A stretch of DNA of 30,778 bases from an uncultured Veillonella sp. (GTDB lineage Bacteria; Bacillota; Negativicutes; Veillonellales; Veillonellaceae): the NCBI GenBank assembly GCA_900544365.1, contig UQVF01000018.1:1-30778 (forward strand). Direction: 5' to 3'. Shown piece by piece: positions 13,461 to 23,370 of this stretch. Below the pieces are notes generated by a model. The model had not been told where the DNA came from. It ran no database searches and worked only from the letters and a program-made list of their open reading frames with translations. Positions within the stretch are counted from its first letter, which is position 1; every line of letters starts with the position of its first letter. The position numbers were made by a program, and so were the translations under genes.

Positions 13461-14702
13461 TTAATCTCTATGTTTTAATATCTCTTCCGCAGCACCTAAG
13501 ATACCTAGCATGGAATGTTCAAATACAAGTCCGCCTTGCATGAAGATGGTGTACGGTGGTCGTACTGGTCCATCTGCGCTAAGTTCAATAGAAGATCCTT
13601 GTACGAAGGTACCCCCTGCCATGATGATTTTATCTTCGTAGCCAGGCATATCTCCTGGGATTGGATGCACATGTGCATCCACAGGGCTATAGGCTTGCAT
13701 GCCACGGCAGAAGTATTCCATTTCTTCTGGTCCATGTAAGTTAATAGCTTGGATCAAGTCAAAACGAGGTGCATCGACTTTTGGGAATACTTCATATCCC
13801 AATAAGGTTCCCACTGCCGCTGTATAGACCGCTCCTTTCAAGGCTTGTAATACCACATGAGGTGCTAAGAATAATCCTTGGAAGAATAGGCGATACCCCG
13901 GTGCGTAGGATCCCATATGATCCCCCAAACCTGGAGCTGTTAATTGGTATCCCACTTGCTCTACTAATTCATCACGTCCTACTACGTAGCCACCAGTAGG
14001 AGCAATACCGCCACCAGCATTTTTAATGAGAGACCCTGCCATAATGTCTGCCCCCAGTTCTAGGGGCTCTCTAGTTTCTGTAAATTCACCGTAGCAATTA
14101 TCGACAAAGGTTATGGTTTCAGGATTTACTTCTTTTACAGCTTTCACAATGATACCAATATCTTCCACAGATAAAGGTTCTCGTGTGCTATATCCTCTAG
14201 AGCGTTGGATAACCACCACACGAGTATCTTTAGTAACAGCTTTGCGAATGCCTTCTAAGTCGTAGGTGTTATTCATCAAAGGAACTTCTTTGTAGATGAA
14301 TCCTTGCTCCGTTAACGATCCTGGTACATGACGAGAGGCACCGATAACGGATTGCATCGTATCATATGGTTGCCCTACGGCATAAACAAACTCTTTCCCT
14401 TTCGATCCATTGCACAAGATAGCTTGTAATGTGGTTGCTAATGCATGGGTACCGGATACGAAATGAGGACGCACGATAGCACGCTCTCCTTTGAATACGT
14501 GAGCGAACACTTCGTCCAACTTTTCACGGCCCACATCATTGTAACCATAGCCACTGGTTCCATTAAAATGATAATCTGAAAGCTGACACTCTTTAAATGC
14601 TTCCAGTACTTTTTTTGTATTATATAACGCCACAGGCTCAAATTTTTTGAACTCTTTTTCAGCTAACTCAAGAGCCTGTTGACGGATTTCTTCTACAGTC
14701 AT
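13461..14702 (-). CDS. PLP-dependent methionine gamma-lyase-like protein (aluminium resistance/YnbB family)
   Basis: A fold-type I PLP enzyme of the Cys/Met metabolism superfamily, of the subfamily historically called aluminium resistance protein (YnbB in Bacillus). With the ATG at 14702 it is 413 aa. Landmarks are HFVSGTHAL (~80-88), the PLP-contacting Asp in FVDNCYGEF (D201) and the Schiff-base lysine K227 in GSLIKNAGGG, followed by GGYVVGRDELVEQ. AAAGGA lies 5 nt before this ATG; a TTG eight codons earlier is in frame but has no such site. It lies 137 nt behind miaA, as ynbB does near miaA in other Firmicutes. A TATAAT lies at 14798-14803 without a clear -35 box. The true substrate of the family is unsettled. 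Confidence 0.85.
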   Translation of the reverse strand: MTVEEIRQQALELAEKEFKKFEPVALYNTKKVLEAFKECQLSDYHFNGTSGYGYNDVGREKLDEVFAHVFKGERAIVRPHFVSGTHALATTLQAILCNGSKGKEFVYAVGQPYDTMQSVIGASRHVPGSLTEQGFIYKEVPLMNNTYDLEGIRKAVTKDTRVVVIQRSRGYSTREPLSVEDIGIIVKAVKEVNPETITFVDNCYGEFTETREPLELGADIMAGSLIKNAGGGIAPTGGYVVGRDELVEQVGYQLTAPGLGDHMGSYAPGYRLFFQGLFLAPHVVLQALKGAVYTAAVGTLLGYEVFPKVDAPRFDLIQAINLHGPEEMEYFCRGMQAYSPVDAHVHPIPGDMPGYEDKIIMAGGTFVQGSSIELSADGPVRPPYTIFMQGGLVFEHSMLGILGAAEEILKHRD

Positions 14703-14839
14703 TCTATTCCTTTCTATGTATAGCAAACTAGTTTTGATACATAATCCTCATAAGTTAACTATACCTATCTATGTCATATTTAAAAATCTTAAACTATATT
14801 ATAGAAGTATAGGGAGCAATCAACGCTAGTTTACTCTAG

Positions 14840-15772
14840 TTATTTTATCTTTAAACTAGCTTGAACTAGCTCCATAGCTTCCTCATAAATGCTTTCTTCA
14901 CTGCGATTTGGTGTAATATGAATCCACTGAGTATACGGCATCCGTTTATACCACGTAATTTGCCGCTTTGCAAATTGCCGCGTATGTTGTTGCACTAATT
15001 CGATGGCCCTTTCTTTCGAGTATGTTCCTTGAAAGTATGGGATTACCTCTTTATATCCAATGCCTTTGAAAGCCTGTGAATCTGGTTGTACACCAGCATC
15101 CAAGAGCTGTTCTACTTCTTCAAACAAACCATCTCGAACCATGTACTCTACTCGAAGGTTAATCCGCTCGTATAGCTCTTCTCTGGATCGTTCTAAGCCG
15201 ATGACAGGTCCATGAAAGACTAAGCCTTCTTTTGATGGCATTAATAAGGCATGTCCTTCACCAGCTAATACGCACTCGATCGCACGGTATAGTCGATGTT
15301 TATCTTGAAATGGTAAGGTGAGTCCTTCTTTTTCAGCCAATTCATTGGCATAAGCTTGCAATCCCTCTAATCCAGAGGTATCAAAAATGTTATCTAATTT
15401 AAGGCGCAAACTTTCATTACGAGGGACATCTAAAAAATCATAGCCTTCTAGCAAGGATTGCACATACAGGCCTGTGCCACCAGATAAGATGGGAATCTTA
15501 CCTTCCTTGTTAACAGCATCTATGACAGTATTAGCTTGTGCATTGAACTCCGCCACACTGTACGAGTCATTTGGCTCATGGGTATCGATGAAATAGTGAG
15601 GCACTCGGTTCAATTCTTCAAGGGTAGGTTTGGCAGTGCCAATGGTCAACCCTTTATAGATTTGGTACGCATCCCCAGATAGCACGGGAGATTGCAATGT
15701 TTCTGCCATACGCAATGTAAGGGCTGTTTTCCCTACTGCAGTGGGTCCCAAAATAGTGATTAACTGATTCAT
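14840..15772 (-). CDS. miaA: tRNA dimethylallyltransferase MiaA
   Basis: MiaA transfers a dimethylallyl group to A37 of tRNAs reading UNN codons, making i6A, the substrate of MiaB encoded in the same run. The P-loop GPTAVGKT lies at residues 9-16. The catalytic/substrate block LSGDAYQIYKGLTIGTAKPT follows, then LSGGTGLYVQSLLEG, GIGYKEV and the C-terminal TRQFAKRQITWYKR. The start ATG at 15772 (310 aa) has a near-perfect AAAGGAGG; upstream in-frame codons would lie inside the previous gene. It follows the RsmJ-like gene by 1 nt. Confidence 0.97.
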   Translation of the reverse strand: MNQLITILGPTAVGKTALTLRMAETLQSPVLSGDAYQIYKGLTIGTAKPTLEELNRVPHYFIDTHEPNDSYSVAEFNAQANTVIDAVNKEGKIPILSGGTGLYVQSLLEGYDFLDVPRNESLRLKLDNIFDTSGLEGLQAYANELAEKEGLTLPFQDKHRLYRAIECVLAGEGHALLMPSKEGLVFHGPVIGLERSREELYERINLRVEYMVRDGLFEEVEQLLDAGVQPDSQAFKGIGYKEVIPYFQGTYSKERAIELVQQHTRQFAKRQITWYKRMPYTQWIHITPNRSEESIYEEAMELVQASLKIK

Positions 15773-15773
15773 C

Positions 15774-16553
15774 TTACCTCCTTTCATAGATGCCATAAGC
15801 GATAGAACTATATTTACCACCCACCATCTCTATAGGTGGAATGTCTTTAAATAAACGACTGCCTTTGCGTTCTTTAATGACTAAGCGCTTCGATTTCTCC
15901 AAGGCCAGTTCTACTATCTCTGGAGTAATCTTCGATTCTAATAAATGACCACGCCACTGCAGAAATTGAGGACTTTCATAGACAGGATTTTCAAACATAG
16001 GGTCTACATAAATTACATCATATGAATTTGGTTTTAATTGCTCCAAATAGTCCTGATAATTGCAAATGACCAATTGAATACGGCGCAACGCTTCGGTTAC
16101 CTTTACCTCTTTATGTTGAAAGTATCGAAATCCATAATTGGTGATATACCCTAAGATAGGATGTCCTTCAATGGCCGTATGACGTGTTAAGTGGGGACAA
16201 CCGTAGCTGATAACTGCACTATCGGAGCCTAAGCCAGCGGTACAATCCAACACAGATGTGACCGTTTCATAACCAATAGCTCGTAGCAGATGGTCTGTAT
16301 GTCCACGGTCAATTTCTAACAGGCGCAAATGAGCCATTGACAGATGAAATTGATGAGGCACTCCCTCTTTTGAAACAAAAGAAGGTCCTTCCTTTGTAAT
16401 AATTAAAGCGCCAGCACAATGATAGGTAGTTAACAAGTTTTCCACAGACTGATGTTTTCGAGGTACATAGGGCATCTGCAAAAGTTGACTAACCTTCTTA
16501 GCCTGTTCAATGAGATATGCATTTGTCTTTGAACTTGTGCTGATGAGGTACAT
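15774..16553 (-). CDS. RsmJ-like class I SAM-dependent methyltransferase
   Basis: 259 aa. The glycine motif for SAM is LDCTAGLGSDSAVIS (~103-117), the acidic motif after it is AIEGHP, and the catalytic-type motif is YVDPMFENP (~170). This DPM[FY] motif and layout match the RsmJ/DUF548 family, which methylates G1516 of 16S rRNA in Escherichia coli. In Firmicutes the same family is often left unnamed, so I give no symbol. It is sandwiched between mutL (1-nt gap) and miaA (1-nt gap), with ACGGAG inside the mutL end as its ribosome site. A role in rRNA methylation is likely but the target base is not shown by the sequence. Confidence 0.8.
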   Translation of the reverse strand: MYLISTSSKTNAYLIEQAKKVSQLLQMPYVPRKHQSVENLLTTYHCAGALIITKEGPSFVSKEGVPHQFHLSMAHLRLLEIDRGHTDHLLRAIGYETVTSVLDCTAGLGSDSAVISYGCPHLTRHTAIEGHPILGYITNYGFRYFQHKEVKVTEALRRIQLVICNYQDYLEQLKPNSYDVIYVDPMFENPVYESPQFLQWRGHLLESKITPEIVELALEKSKRLVIKERKGSRLFKDIPPIEMVGGKYSSIAYGIYERR

Positions 16554-16554
16554 A

Positions 16555-18573
16555 TTAACTCCGTAAAAATAATTTCCCTAATTCGTCTGGTGTAAATTTA
16601 ATGATCGTAGGTCGTCCGTGAGGACACACATAGGGCTTTTCTGTGTTAAATAAATCCTGTAGTAAGGCATCAATTTGTACCAAGTTCAGATTATGCCCTG
16701 CTTTAATGGCGCCACGACAAGAGGCATATGCCAACATTTCATGACGTAATTGCGCTGCACTTGGACTTTGATGATCATGCATGTAGGAAAAAACGTATTG
16801 TAAAATTTCTGGAACTTTGCTTTCAATGATATCTACAGGATGTCCATCAATACGTAAGGAAGTAGGGCCTCCTTGGTCTACTTGGAATCCTAAGTCTAGC
16901 AAAGCATCCCTTTGCTCTTCCGCCAATGTTAATTCTTCTTCGCTAACATCCATGTGCATAGGCATTAATAATTCCTGCATAGGAATGGACTCGGAAGATT
17001 TGCATAGTTTGTCATACCGCACACGTTCGTGCGCCGCATGTTGGTCGATGATATATAAGTCATCGTCTTTTTTAGCCAAAATATAGCAAGAGGCTACTTG
17101 CCCCATAGGAAGTAATCCGTGATTGGCCACTGTTTTACTAGTATTAGTAGTATATGAATCACCACGATTAATATCATAGGAATCATCTACACCAATAGTT
17201 CTCTCCGTGTGAGAATTACCTGCTACTCCTTGTACTGCAGTTAGATCTCCAGATATCGATTCATTTCCAGTCTGGTTCATATACGGTTCTACAGAGCTTG
17301 GCACTAGGTTAGGCCGTGATTCACGGATGGCTCTGAACCGATCTTTATCTTCCTGTGTATAACTTTTTGGCACAAAGTTTTCATTCACATCCAGAGATTC
17401 ATTAAAGTTACTTTGTTCGTACACAGTACGTTGTGGAGCTGTATACCCCTTTTGGCGAATCGTATCCATGAGAGCCTCTGTTTTTTCACGCATTACTGTA
17501 AACCCTTGAGAACGTCCAGTGAACACTTTATCGTAATCGATGGCTGTGGCAATGGTTTCTTCTTGATTGGTTGTCACGTGATGCGTAGGATGTTCTAAAG
17601 CTTGCAAAATACTGTTATATACAGCTTTAAAAACTGGTTTATCATCGGAGAATTTCACTTCGCTTTTCCGTGGATGCACATTGATATCCACTGTCCCAGG
17701 AGGTACGACAATTTGTAACACTACTAAAGGATAGCCACCTTTCGGCAATAGCGCATGGTATGCTGTATCAATTGCTTTGTAGATGGCTTTGTCGGAAATG
17801 ACACGTTGGTTCACAATCGTCGTCTGCCATTGACGGCTACTTTTTAGCACCGTTGGCTTACTGACCACACCTTCCACATAAATGCCTTCTGCTTCATAGG
17901 CGATGGGAAATACGTCTTCACTGACTTTAAATCCGTATAGCGCAGCGATGGTATCCACCATCTTGTGATTCCCCGGTGTCATGATGGTAACTCGGGTATC
18001 CACAATGCATTTGAAAGCAATATGAGTATGGCTCAGTGCCAGTTTGCCAATCATATCTTGAATCTTGTTCGCTTCTGTACGAGTAGATTTTAAAAACTTT
18101 CTACGAGCTGGTGTGTTATAGAATAAATCTTTCACCTCAATGGTGGTCCCCACTGACGTACCACATGGGTCGCAGTCTACCATGTGACCACCTTCGATAT
18201 AGATCCGAGTACCCATATCATCTGTTTCTTGTCGTGTACGCAAGGTAAACTTAGATACTGAGGCAATACTAGCAATGGCTTCACCACGGAACCCTAAGGA
18301 GGCAATGTCGTATAAATCGTCGGCACTGCGAATTTTACTAGTAGCATGGCGCAATACAGCTAGGCGTGCATCTACTTCAGACATACCGCACCCATTGTCG
18401 GTAATGCGCATGTATTCGATGCCACCTTCTGCAATTTCTACTTCAATAGAAGTGGCCCCTGCATCGATAGCATTTTCTACTAATTCTTTGATGACAGAGG
18501 CAGGGCGTTCTACCACTTCGCCTGCTGCAATCTGATTGATGGTCGTTTCATCTAGGACATGAATGGTTGGCAT
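16555..18573 (-). CDS. mutL: DNA mismatch repair protein MutL
   Basis: MutL couples MutS recognition to strand removal. The 672-aa protein has the GHKL ATPase motifs ELVENAIDAGAT (~30-41), DNGCGM and GFRGEAIAS, and the C-terminal dimerisation/endonuclease domain. That domain carries DQHAAHERVRYD (the final acidic residue is Asp where Glu is usual), ASCRGAIKAG and CPHGRPTII. The zinc-site motifs indicate a nicking MutL, as expected in a genome without MutH. A less conserved linker occupies ~330-470. It overlaps mutS by one base (TAATG) and has its own strong AGGAGG inside mutS. Confidence 0.97.
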   Translation of the reverse strand: MPTIHVLDETTINQIAAGEVVERPASVIKELVENAIDAGATSIEVEIAEGGIEYMRITDNGCGMSEVDARLAVLRHATSKIRSADDLYDIASLGFRGEAIASIASVSKFTLRTRQETDDMGTRIYIEGGHMVDCDPCGTSVGTTIEVKDLFYNTPARRKFLKSTRTEANKIQDMIGKLALSHTHIAFKCIVDTRVTIMTPGNHKMVDTIAALYGFKVSEDVFPIAYEAEGIYVEGVVSKPTVLKSSRQWQTTIVNQRVISDKAIYKAIDTAYHALLPKGGYPLVVLQIVVPPGTVDINVHPRKSEVKFSDDKPVFKAVYNSILQALEHPTHHVTTNQEETIATAIDYDKVFTGRSQGFTVMREKTEALMDTIRQKGYTAPQRTVYEQSNFNESLDVNENFVPKSYTQEDKDRFRAIRESRPNLVPSSVEPYMNQTGNESISGDLTAVQGVAGNSHTERTIGVDDSYDINRGDSYTTNTSKTVANHGLLPMGQVASCYILAKKDDDLYIIDQHAAHERVRYDKLCKSSESIPMQELLMPMHMDVSEEELTLAEEQRDALLDLGFQVDQGGPTSLRIDGHPVDIIESKVPEILQYVFSYMHDHQSPSAAQLRHEMLAYASCRGAIKAGHNLNLVQIDALLQDLFNTEKPYVCPHGRPTIIKFTPDELGKLFLRS

Positions 18574-21176
18574 TACTTGCCACCTCCTTGTTTCGCTTCT
18601 TCTTGTAAACGATATAATTCACTGATGGCCTCGATGGGGGTCATACTCATAATGTCTAGTTTCAGCAACTGATCGAGGACAGGTTGCGTAAATAAATCAC
18701 CGCTCCCAAATAAAGGTGCTGCTGTAACGCTTGGTTTTTCTTTTTTCTTAGGCACTGGATCCAATACTACTGTTCCATCTTCTAGGTGAGCTAAGATAGT
18801 ATTCGCTCTATCTAGTACAGCTTTTGGTAATCCTGCCAATTTAGCTACATGGATACCATAACTGCGGTCCGCTCCACCTTTTACAATACGACGCAGGAAT
18901 AGTACATCATTGCCTTTATCTTTCACAGCCACCGTGTAATTTTTCAGTTTACTATATTGCTCTTCTAATTCAATCAACTCGTGATAATGAGTAGCGAACA
19001 AACTTTTACAGTGAATGGTTTCACAAATATGTTCCACCACAGCACGAGCAATACTAAGCCCATCAAATGTAGACGTACCACGGCCAATTTCGTCAAGGAT
19101 GACTAGACTGTTGCACGTGGCATGTTCTAGGATATAGGACACTTCTTTCATTTCCACCATGAAAGTACTTTGACCCGTAGAGATATCATCGCTGGCACCA
19201 ACACGCGTAAAAATTCTGTCCACAGGCGCAATGGTCGCTTCTCTAGCGGGTATGAAAGAACCAATTTGAGCCATAATCATAAGCAGAGCTACCTGACGCA
19301 TATACGTAGATTTACCCGCCATATTAGGACCTGTGATGAGGATAAACTCTTCTTCGGAATGGTTCAGCAGAACGTCATTAGGAATGAATAATTCCTGTTT
19401 CAGCAAGGTTTCAATCACAGGATGGCGACCATCTTTGATAGAAATGGAACCATTAGTCACGATAGTTGGGCATACATATTTGTTGGTAAAAGCCACTTCT
19501 CCTAAGCTCAAAATAACGTCTAATTGGGCAATGCCACGTGCCGTTTCTTGGATTTCTTTAATAGTTTCTTTCGCTGTAAGGCGCAAGTCTTGATACAAAG
19601 AATATTCCAATTTTTGAATCTGCTCTTTTGCATTGAGCATTTTAATTTCAAACTCTTTAAGCTCTGGAGTAATATATCGCTCCGCATTGGTTAAGGTTTG
19701 CTTACGAATGAAATAATCTGGTACAAGCCCCACTTGCCCTTGAGACACTTCAAAATAATATCCAAATACTTTATTGTATCCTGTTTTAAGGCGAATCCCA
19801 GTAGCTTGTTTCGCCTCTTCTTCTAAGCGATGTAGCCACTCTTGGCTATTGGTAGCCAAGGATCGTAATTCATCTAATTCTGCACTGTATCCATCACGGA
19901 TGACATGACCATCTTTCAACGCCAACGACGGCTGATCCTCGATCGCACGTGTCAATAAGTCACATAAGTCATCATGAGTATGAATCATGCTATGACAATC
20001 TTGTAAAATATTGGAGGTACACTGTTGTAATACCTCTTGAATCATCGGCAATACCCGTAAAGATTCTCGTAAGGATGCAAAATCTCTAGGAGACACGCTG
20101 CCTGTTTCTACACGGCTTAGAATCCGTTCAAAATCATAGACTGAGGTCAATAAAGAACGGAGTTGACTGCGCATGGTCGGGTTGTCGATAGATTCACTTA
20201 TCCCCATTTGACGGCGCACGATGCGATGAATATCCATTAAAGGATGTTCAATCCATTGTTTTAACATACGTGCACCCATAGGGGTCAATGTTTTATCCAG
20301 TACATCTAGAAGCGTTCCCTTTTTAGATCCATCTCGAACATTTCTTGTAATCTCTAAATGGCGCAAGCAAGATGTATCCAAGATCATCCGGTCTCCCACA
20401 GATAGTTGGTGCACATAATTGATGTGCGACGTATCTGTTTTAATGACGTCTTCTAAATACAGAATGACATAGCCTAAGGCTTCTAATACATCTTCTTCAA
20501 GCAGTCCGGCCTCAGAAAAATGTTCGCGACCTTTCAGACGAATACTGTCCATAGTATCTGTAGGCGCGAACGGAGACAAGGCTATGACAGACATTTGACG
20601 GGTTAAAAAATCTTGTATACTAGCAGGTAATTCACTACTACCAGCTAAGATAAGCTCTTTCGGCTGGTACATAGTGAACGCATCAAATAAAGAACTTTCA
20701 CTAGAACTATCCATACGTTCCCAGATCACTTCACCAGTCGTGATATCTGTGAACAACACAATGCGCTGTCCCCCTGTTTCATAGGTCAAAGCTAGAAAGT
20801 TATTTTCTCCATCTTTTGTGCCATTTTCACTGAGTACTGTGCCCGGTGTGATTACACGAATGACATCACGTTTTACGATACCCTTTGCCTCTTTAGGATC
20901 TTCTACTTGTTCACAGATGGCTACCTTGTAACCTTTACCGATGAGCCTTTCAATATAGGATTCCGCAGAATGGAAGGGAACGCCACACATTGGAGCTTTA
21001 TCTTCTTCACCGGCATTGCGACCTGTTAAGGTAATATTCAATTCTCTTGATGCGGTGATAGCGTCGTCGTAAAAAAGCTCGTAAAAGTCACCTAACCGAA
21101 AAAATAATAGTTCCTTTTCATAGCGAGCTTTAATACTAAAATACTGCTCCATCATAGGCGTTTGTTTTTTGCCCAT
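18573..21176 (-). CDS. mutS: DNA mismatch repair protein MutS
   Basis: Mismatch-recognising ATPase of 867 aa, the normal length. The mismatch-wedge motif is in GDFYELF (~27-33, Phe and Glu of F-x-E). The connector, lever and clamp domains follow. The ATPase has Walker A GPNMAGKSTYMRQ, the signature STFMVEMKE, Walker B LVILDEIGRGTSTFDG and the H-loop FATHYHEL. The C-terminal tail, after a Pro/Lys-rich linker, is the short dimer/tetramer segment. AAGGAG precedes the ATG. Next upstream is miaB (15 nt); downstream mutL overlaps. Confidence 0.98.
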   Translation of the reverse strand: MGKKQTPMMEQYFSIKARYEKELLFFRLGDFYELFYDDAITASRELNITLTGRNAGEEDKAPMCGVPFHSAESYIERLIGKGYKVAICEQVEDPKEAKGIVKRDVIRVITPGTVLSENGTKDGENNFLALTYETGGQRIVLFTDITTGEVIWERMDSSSESSLFDAFTMYQPKELILAGSSELPASIQDFLTRQMSVIALSPFAPTDTMDSIRLKGREHFSEAGLLEEDVLEALGYVILYLEDVIKTDTSHINYVHQLSVGDRMILDTSCLRHLEITRNVRDGSKKGTLLDVLDKTLTPMGARMLKQWIEHPLMDIHRIVRRQMGISESIDNPTMRSQLRSLLTSVYDFERILSRVETGSVSPRDFASLRESLRVLPMIQEVLQQCTSNILQDCHSMIHTHDDLCDLLTRAIEDQPSLALKDGHVIRDGYSAELDELRSLATNSQEWLHRLEEEAKQATGIRLKTGYNKVFGYYFEVSQGQVGLVPDYFIRKQTLTNAERYITPELKEFEIKMLNAKEQIQKLEYSLYQDLRLTAKETIKEIQETARGIAQLDVILSLGEVAFTNKYVCPTIVTNGSISIKDGRHPVIETLLKQELFIPNDVLLNHSEEEFILITGPNMAGKSTYMRQVALLMIMAQIGSFIPAREATIAPVDRIFTRVGASDDISTGQSTFMVEMKEVSYILEHATCNSLVILDEIGRGTSTFDGLSIARAVVEHICETIHCKSLFATHYHELIELEEQYSKLKNYTVAVKDKGNDVLFLRRIVKGGADRSYGIHVAKLAGLPKAVLDRANTILAHLEDGTVVLDPVPKKKEKPSVTAAPLFGSGDLFTQPVLDQLLKLDIMSMTPIEAISELYRLQEEAKQGGGK

Positions 21177-21191
21177 CCTGCTAACTCCTTT

Positions 21192-22502
21192 CTATAATAC
21201 AGTGCCGTATAATACCCAAGTTTGTCCTTTATCAATGCGTACATCAATAGTATCCCCAATGTTTAGATTCTCTTGTTTAGGGAATAGGACCATTTTATTG
21301 CCCGATGTACGTCCAAACCACATATTTTTATCAGTACGGCTAGGACCTTCTACGATAATATCGTACACCTTGCCTTCCATCGCTTGGTTAAGCTCTAAAG
21401 AAATTTCATTTTGCACATCCATCAAGGCTTGTAAACGAACGCGTTTCACTTCCTCTGGCACTTGCTCTTCAAATTCTGCTGCTGGCGTACCAGAACGTTT
21501 AGAATAAATGAAAGTAAACGCCATGTCATAACGTACATCTTTCAATAATTGCAATGTTTGTTGGAAATCTTCCTCTGTTTCTCCTGGGAAGCCCACGATA
21601 ATATCTGTTGTGATCGTAACACCATCGATTTTTTCACGGCAATATTGTAATAAATCTTTATATTCTTCCACTGAATAATGACGATTCATGCGTTTTAAAA
21701 TATTATCAGATCCAGACTGCACCGGTAGATGCAACTGTGTCACGATATTGGAAGAACGGCCTAAGGCATCTACCATGCCTTTCGTCATATCTTGGGGATG
21801 GCTTGTCATATAGCGAATGCGTTCGATACCTGGAATGCCATCTAAGGCATCTACTAAAGTACCAAAGTCTGTACCATCTTTAAAATCCAAACCATAAGAG
21901 TTTACGTTTTGTCCCAACAAAGTGATCTCTTTAAATCCTTTTTCACCCAGTTCACGCACATCTTTTACGATGGCTTCTACAGGTCGGCTAATTTCACGGC
22001 CCCGTACATGAGGTACGATACAATATGTACAGAACTTATTACAGCCGTTCATGATCGGTACCCACGCAAAGAATGTACCATTTGGTTTTGCCGCTAATTC
22101 AGGCAATACTGTATTATCCATCTCTACATTGACTTGACGTTTTTTCGTACGTTGTACTTCTTTGACCATTTCATTGATATGTTGAATATTATGGGTACCT
22201 AATACAATATCAATATGAGGGGCTCGCTTAAACATATCTGCTTGATTTTTCTGTGCCATACAACCAGTAATAGCAATGATCAAGTTTTTATTTTTCTCTT
22301 TCAAATGCTTTAACTCGCCGATGCGACCATAAATTTTATTTTCCGCCGTTTCACGAACGCAACAAGTATTTAAAATAATTAAATCCGCAGCAGTTACCTC
22401 TTCTGTAGGTACATACCCTACAGACTCCAATTGATGTGCCAATCGTTCTGAATCACTTTCGTTCATTTGGCAACCATATGTATAAATATAGTATGACTTC
22501 AT
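21192..22502 (-). CDS. miaB: tRNA-2-methylthio-N6-dimethylallyladenosine synthase MiaB
   Basis: Radical SAM methylthiotransferase that converts i6A37, made by MiaA, to ms2i6A37. The N-terminal UPF0004 domain starts YIYTYGCQMNESDSE with cysteines at about 11, 47 and 81 for the auxiliary cluster. The radical SAM motif is CNKFCTYCIVPHVRGRE (C-X3-C-X2-C), and the TRAM domain is at the C-terminus. The ATG at 22502 (436 aa) has AAGGAG 4 nt upstream. A longer frame would run into the previous gene. It lies 1 nt behind the P-loop/Asp23-like gene and 15 nt before mutS. Confidence 0.96.
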   Translation of the reverse strand: MKSYYIYTYGCQMNESDSERLAHQLESVGYVPTEEVTAADLIILNTCCVRETAENKIYGRIGELKHLKEKNKNLIIAITGCMAQKNQADMFKRAPHIDIVLGTHNIQHINEMVKEVQRTKKRQVNVEMDNTVLPELAAKPNGTFFAWVPIMNGCNKFCTYCIVPHVRGREISRPVEAIVKDVRELGEKGFKEITLLGQNVNSYGLDFKDGTDFGTLVDALDGIPGIERIRYMTSHPQDMTKGMVDALGRSSNIVTQLHLPVQSGSDNILKRMNRHYSVEEYKDLLQYCREKIDGVTITTDIIVGFPGETEEDFQQTLQLLKDVRYDMAFTFIYSKRSGTPAAEFEEQVPEEVKRVRLQALMDVQNEISLELNQAMEGKVYDIIVEGPSRTDKNMWFGRTSGNKMVLFPKQENLNIGDTIDVRIDKGQTWVLYGTVL

Positions 22503-22503
22503 A

Positions 22504-23361
22504 TTACTCCTTATGCTTATATTTAACTTTTGATGGCTCAATGGTGCCACCTACCTTAATAGCAAGTCGTTCGATAGACATGCCTGTAATATATTCGATT
22601 TCTTGACGTATTGTTTTTTGCAAGGTATCCATGATTTCCTTGACCACGAATCCGAGCATAACTGTAACGTCAATTTGCAAGATTAACCCATTGGTGACTT
22701 CCTTGCTCTTTTTGATATCCATACTACGCACATCTGTCACACCTGGGGACTTTTCAATGCTATTCTTGATGAGTGCTTGAATCACTGCATCTTCAAAAAC
22801 TAGTTTGCCGTAATAGCTGAAAGCTGGGCGTATGACAGATTTTTCCCATCCTTCATCTTGTTTCGTAGACAATCTAGTTCTACGCCAGAACGACTTAATA
22901 GGGTCAATTAAAAAGCCTTTAAAGTGAGGCTTTAATTCAACAGTTGGCACAGGAATGATATGTTTTCCCTCTTTTAATCTAGCATGCTGTGCTTTTTCGA
23001 TATCCTTTGAACTAGCTACGTCTTCAATATGAATATAATAGGAAGGGCTAGGAATTCCCAAGGCTTTCGTAATTTTCCCAATCATATTTTCTGATGTACC
23101 CAATATCATAAGGCGTTCTGGTTGAATGTCATCCAGCGCTTTTCTCACGCTTTCCACCTGTTTTTTATCTTGAAAAATAGCACGACGAACCGCTTTGATA
23201 CGATTTTCCTCTTTTTTTGCAGAAAATCCACCCACAATGCGATTATTATGAATTAAAATACCGTCATCAATAATACAAGATGCGTGGTGTTCATGGGCCA
23301 CCACCAATGCTCTATGACTTTTACCTGTTCCGCTAGGGCCAATAAATGCGATTACATCCAT
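22504..23361 (-). CDS. P-loop ATP-binding protein fused to an Asp23/Gls24-like domain
   Basis: 285 aa with two parts. Residues 1-~120 form a P-loop NTPase-like region with Walker A GPSGTGKS (8-15) and a possible Walker B-like LMILGTS. Residues ~185-275 look like the Asp23/Gls24 (DUF322) envelope-stress domain: KLVFEDAVIQALIKNSIEKSPGV, then a beta stretch DVTVMLGFVV and MDTLQKTIRQEIEYITGMSIERLAIKVGG. Such domains normally stand alone in small proteins that associate with the cell envelope or membrane-linked scaffolds. The fusion's function is unknown. It sits between the PHP gene (9 nt) and miaB (1 nt) and has an AGAGGTG ribosome site. Confidence 0.75.
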   Translation of the reverse strand: MDVIAFIGPSGTGKSHRALVVAHEHHASCIIDDGILIHNNRIVGGFSAKKEENRIKAVRRAIFQDKKQVESVRKALDDIQPERLMILGTSENMIGKITKALGIPSPSYYIHIEDVASSKDIEKAQHARLKEGKHIIPVPTVELKPHFKGFLIDPIKSFWRRTRLSTKQDEGWEKSVIRPAFSYYGKLVFEDAVIQALIKNSIEKSPGVTDVRSMDIKKSKEVTNGLILQIDVTVMLGFVVKEIMDTLQKTIRQEIEYITGMSIERLAIKVGGTIEPSKVKYKHKE

Positions 23362-23370
23362 ACTACACCT

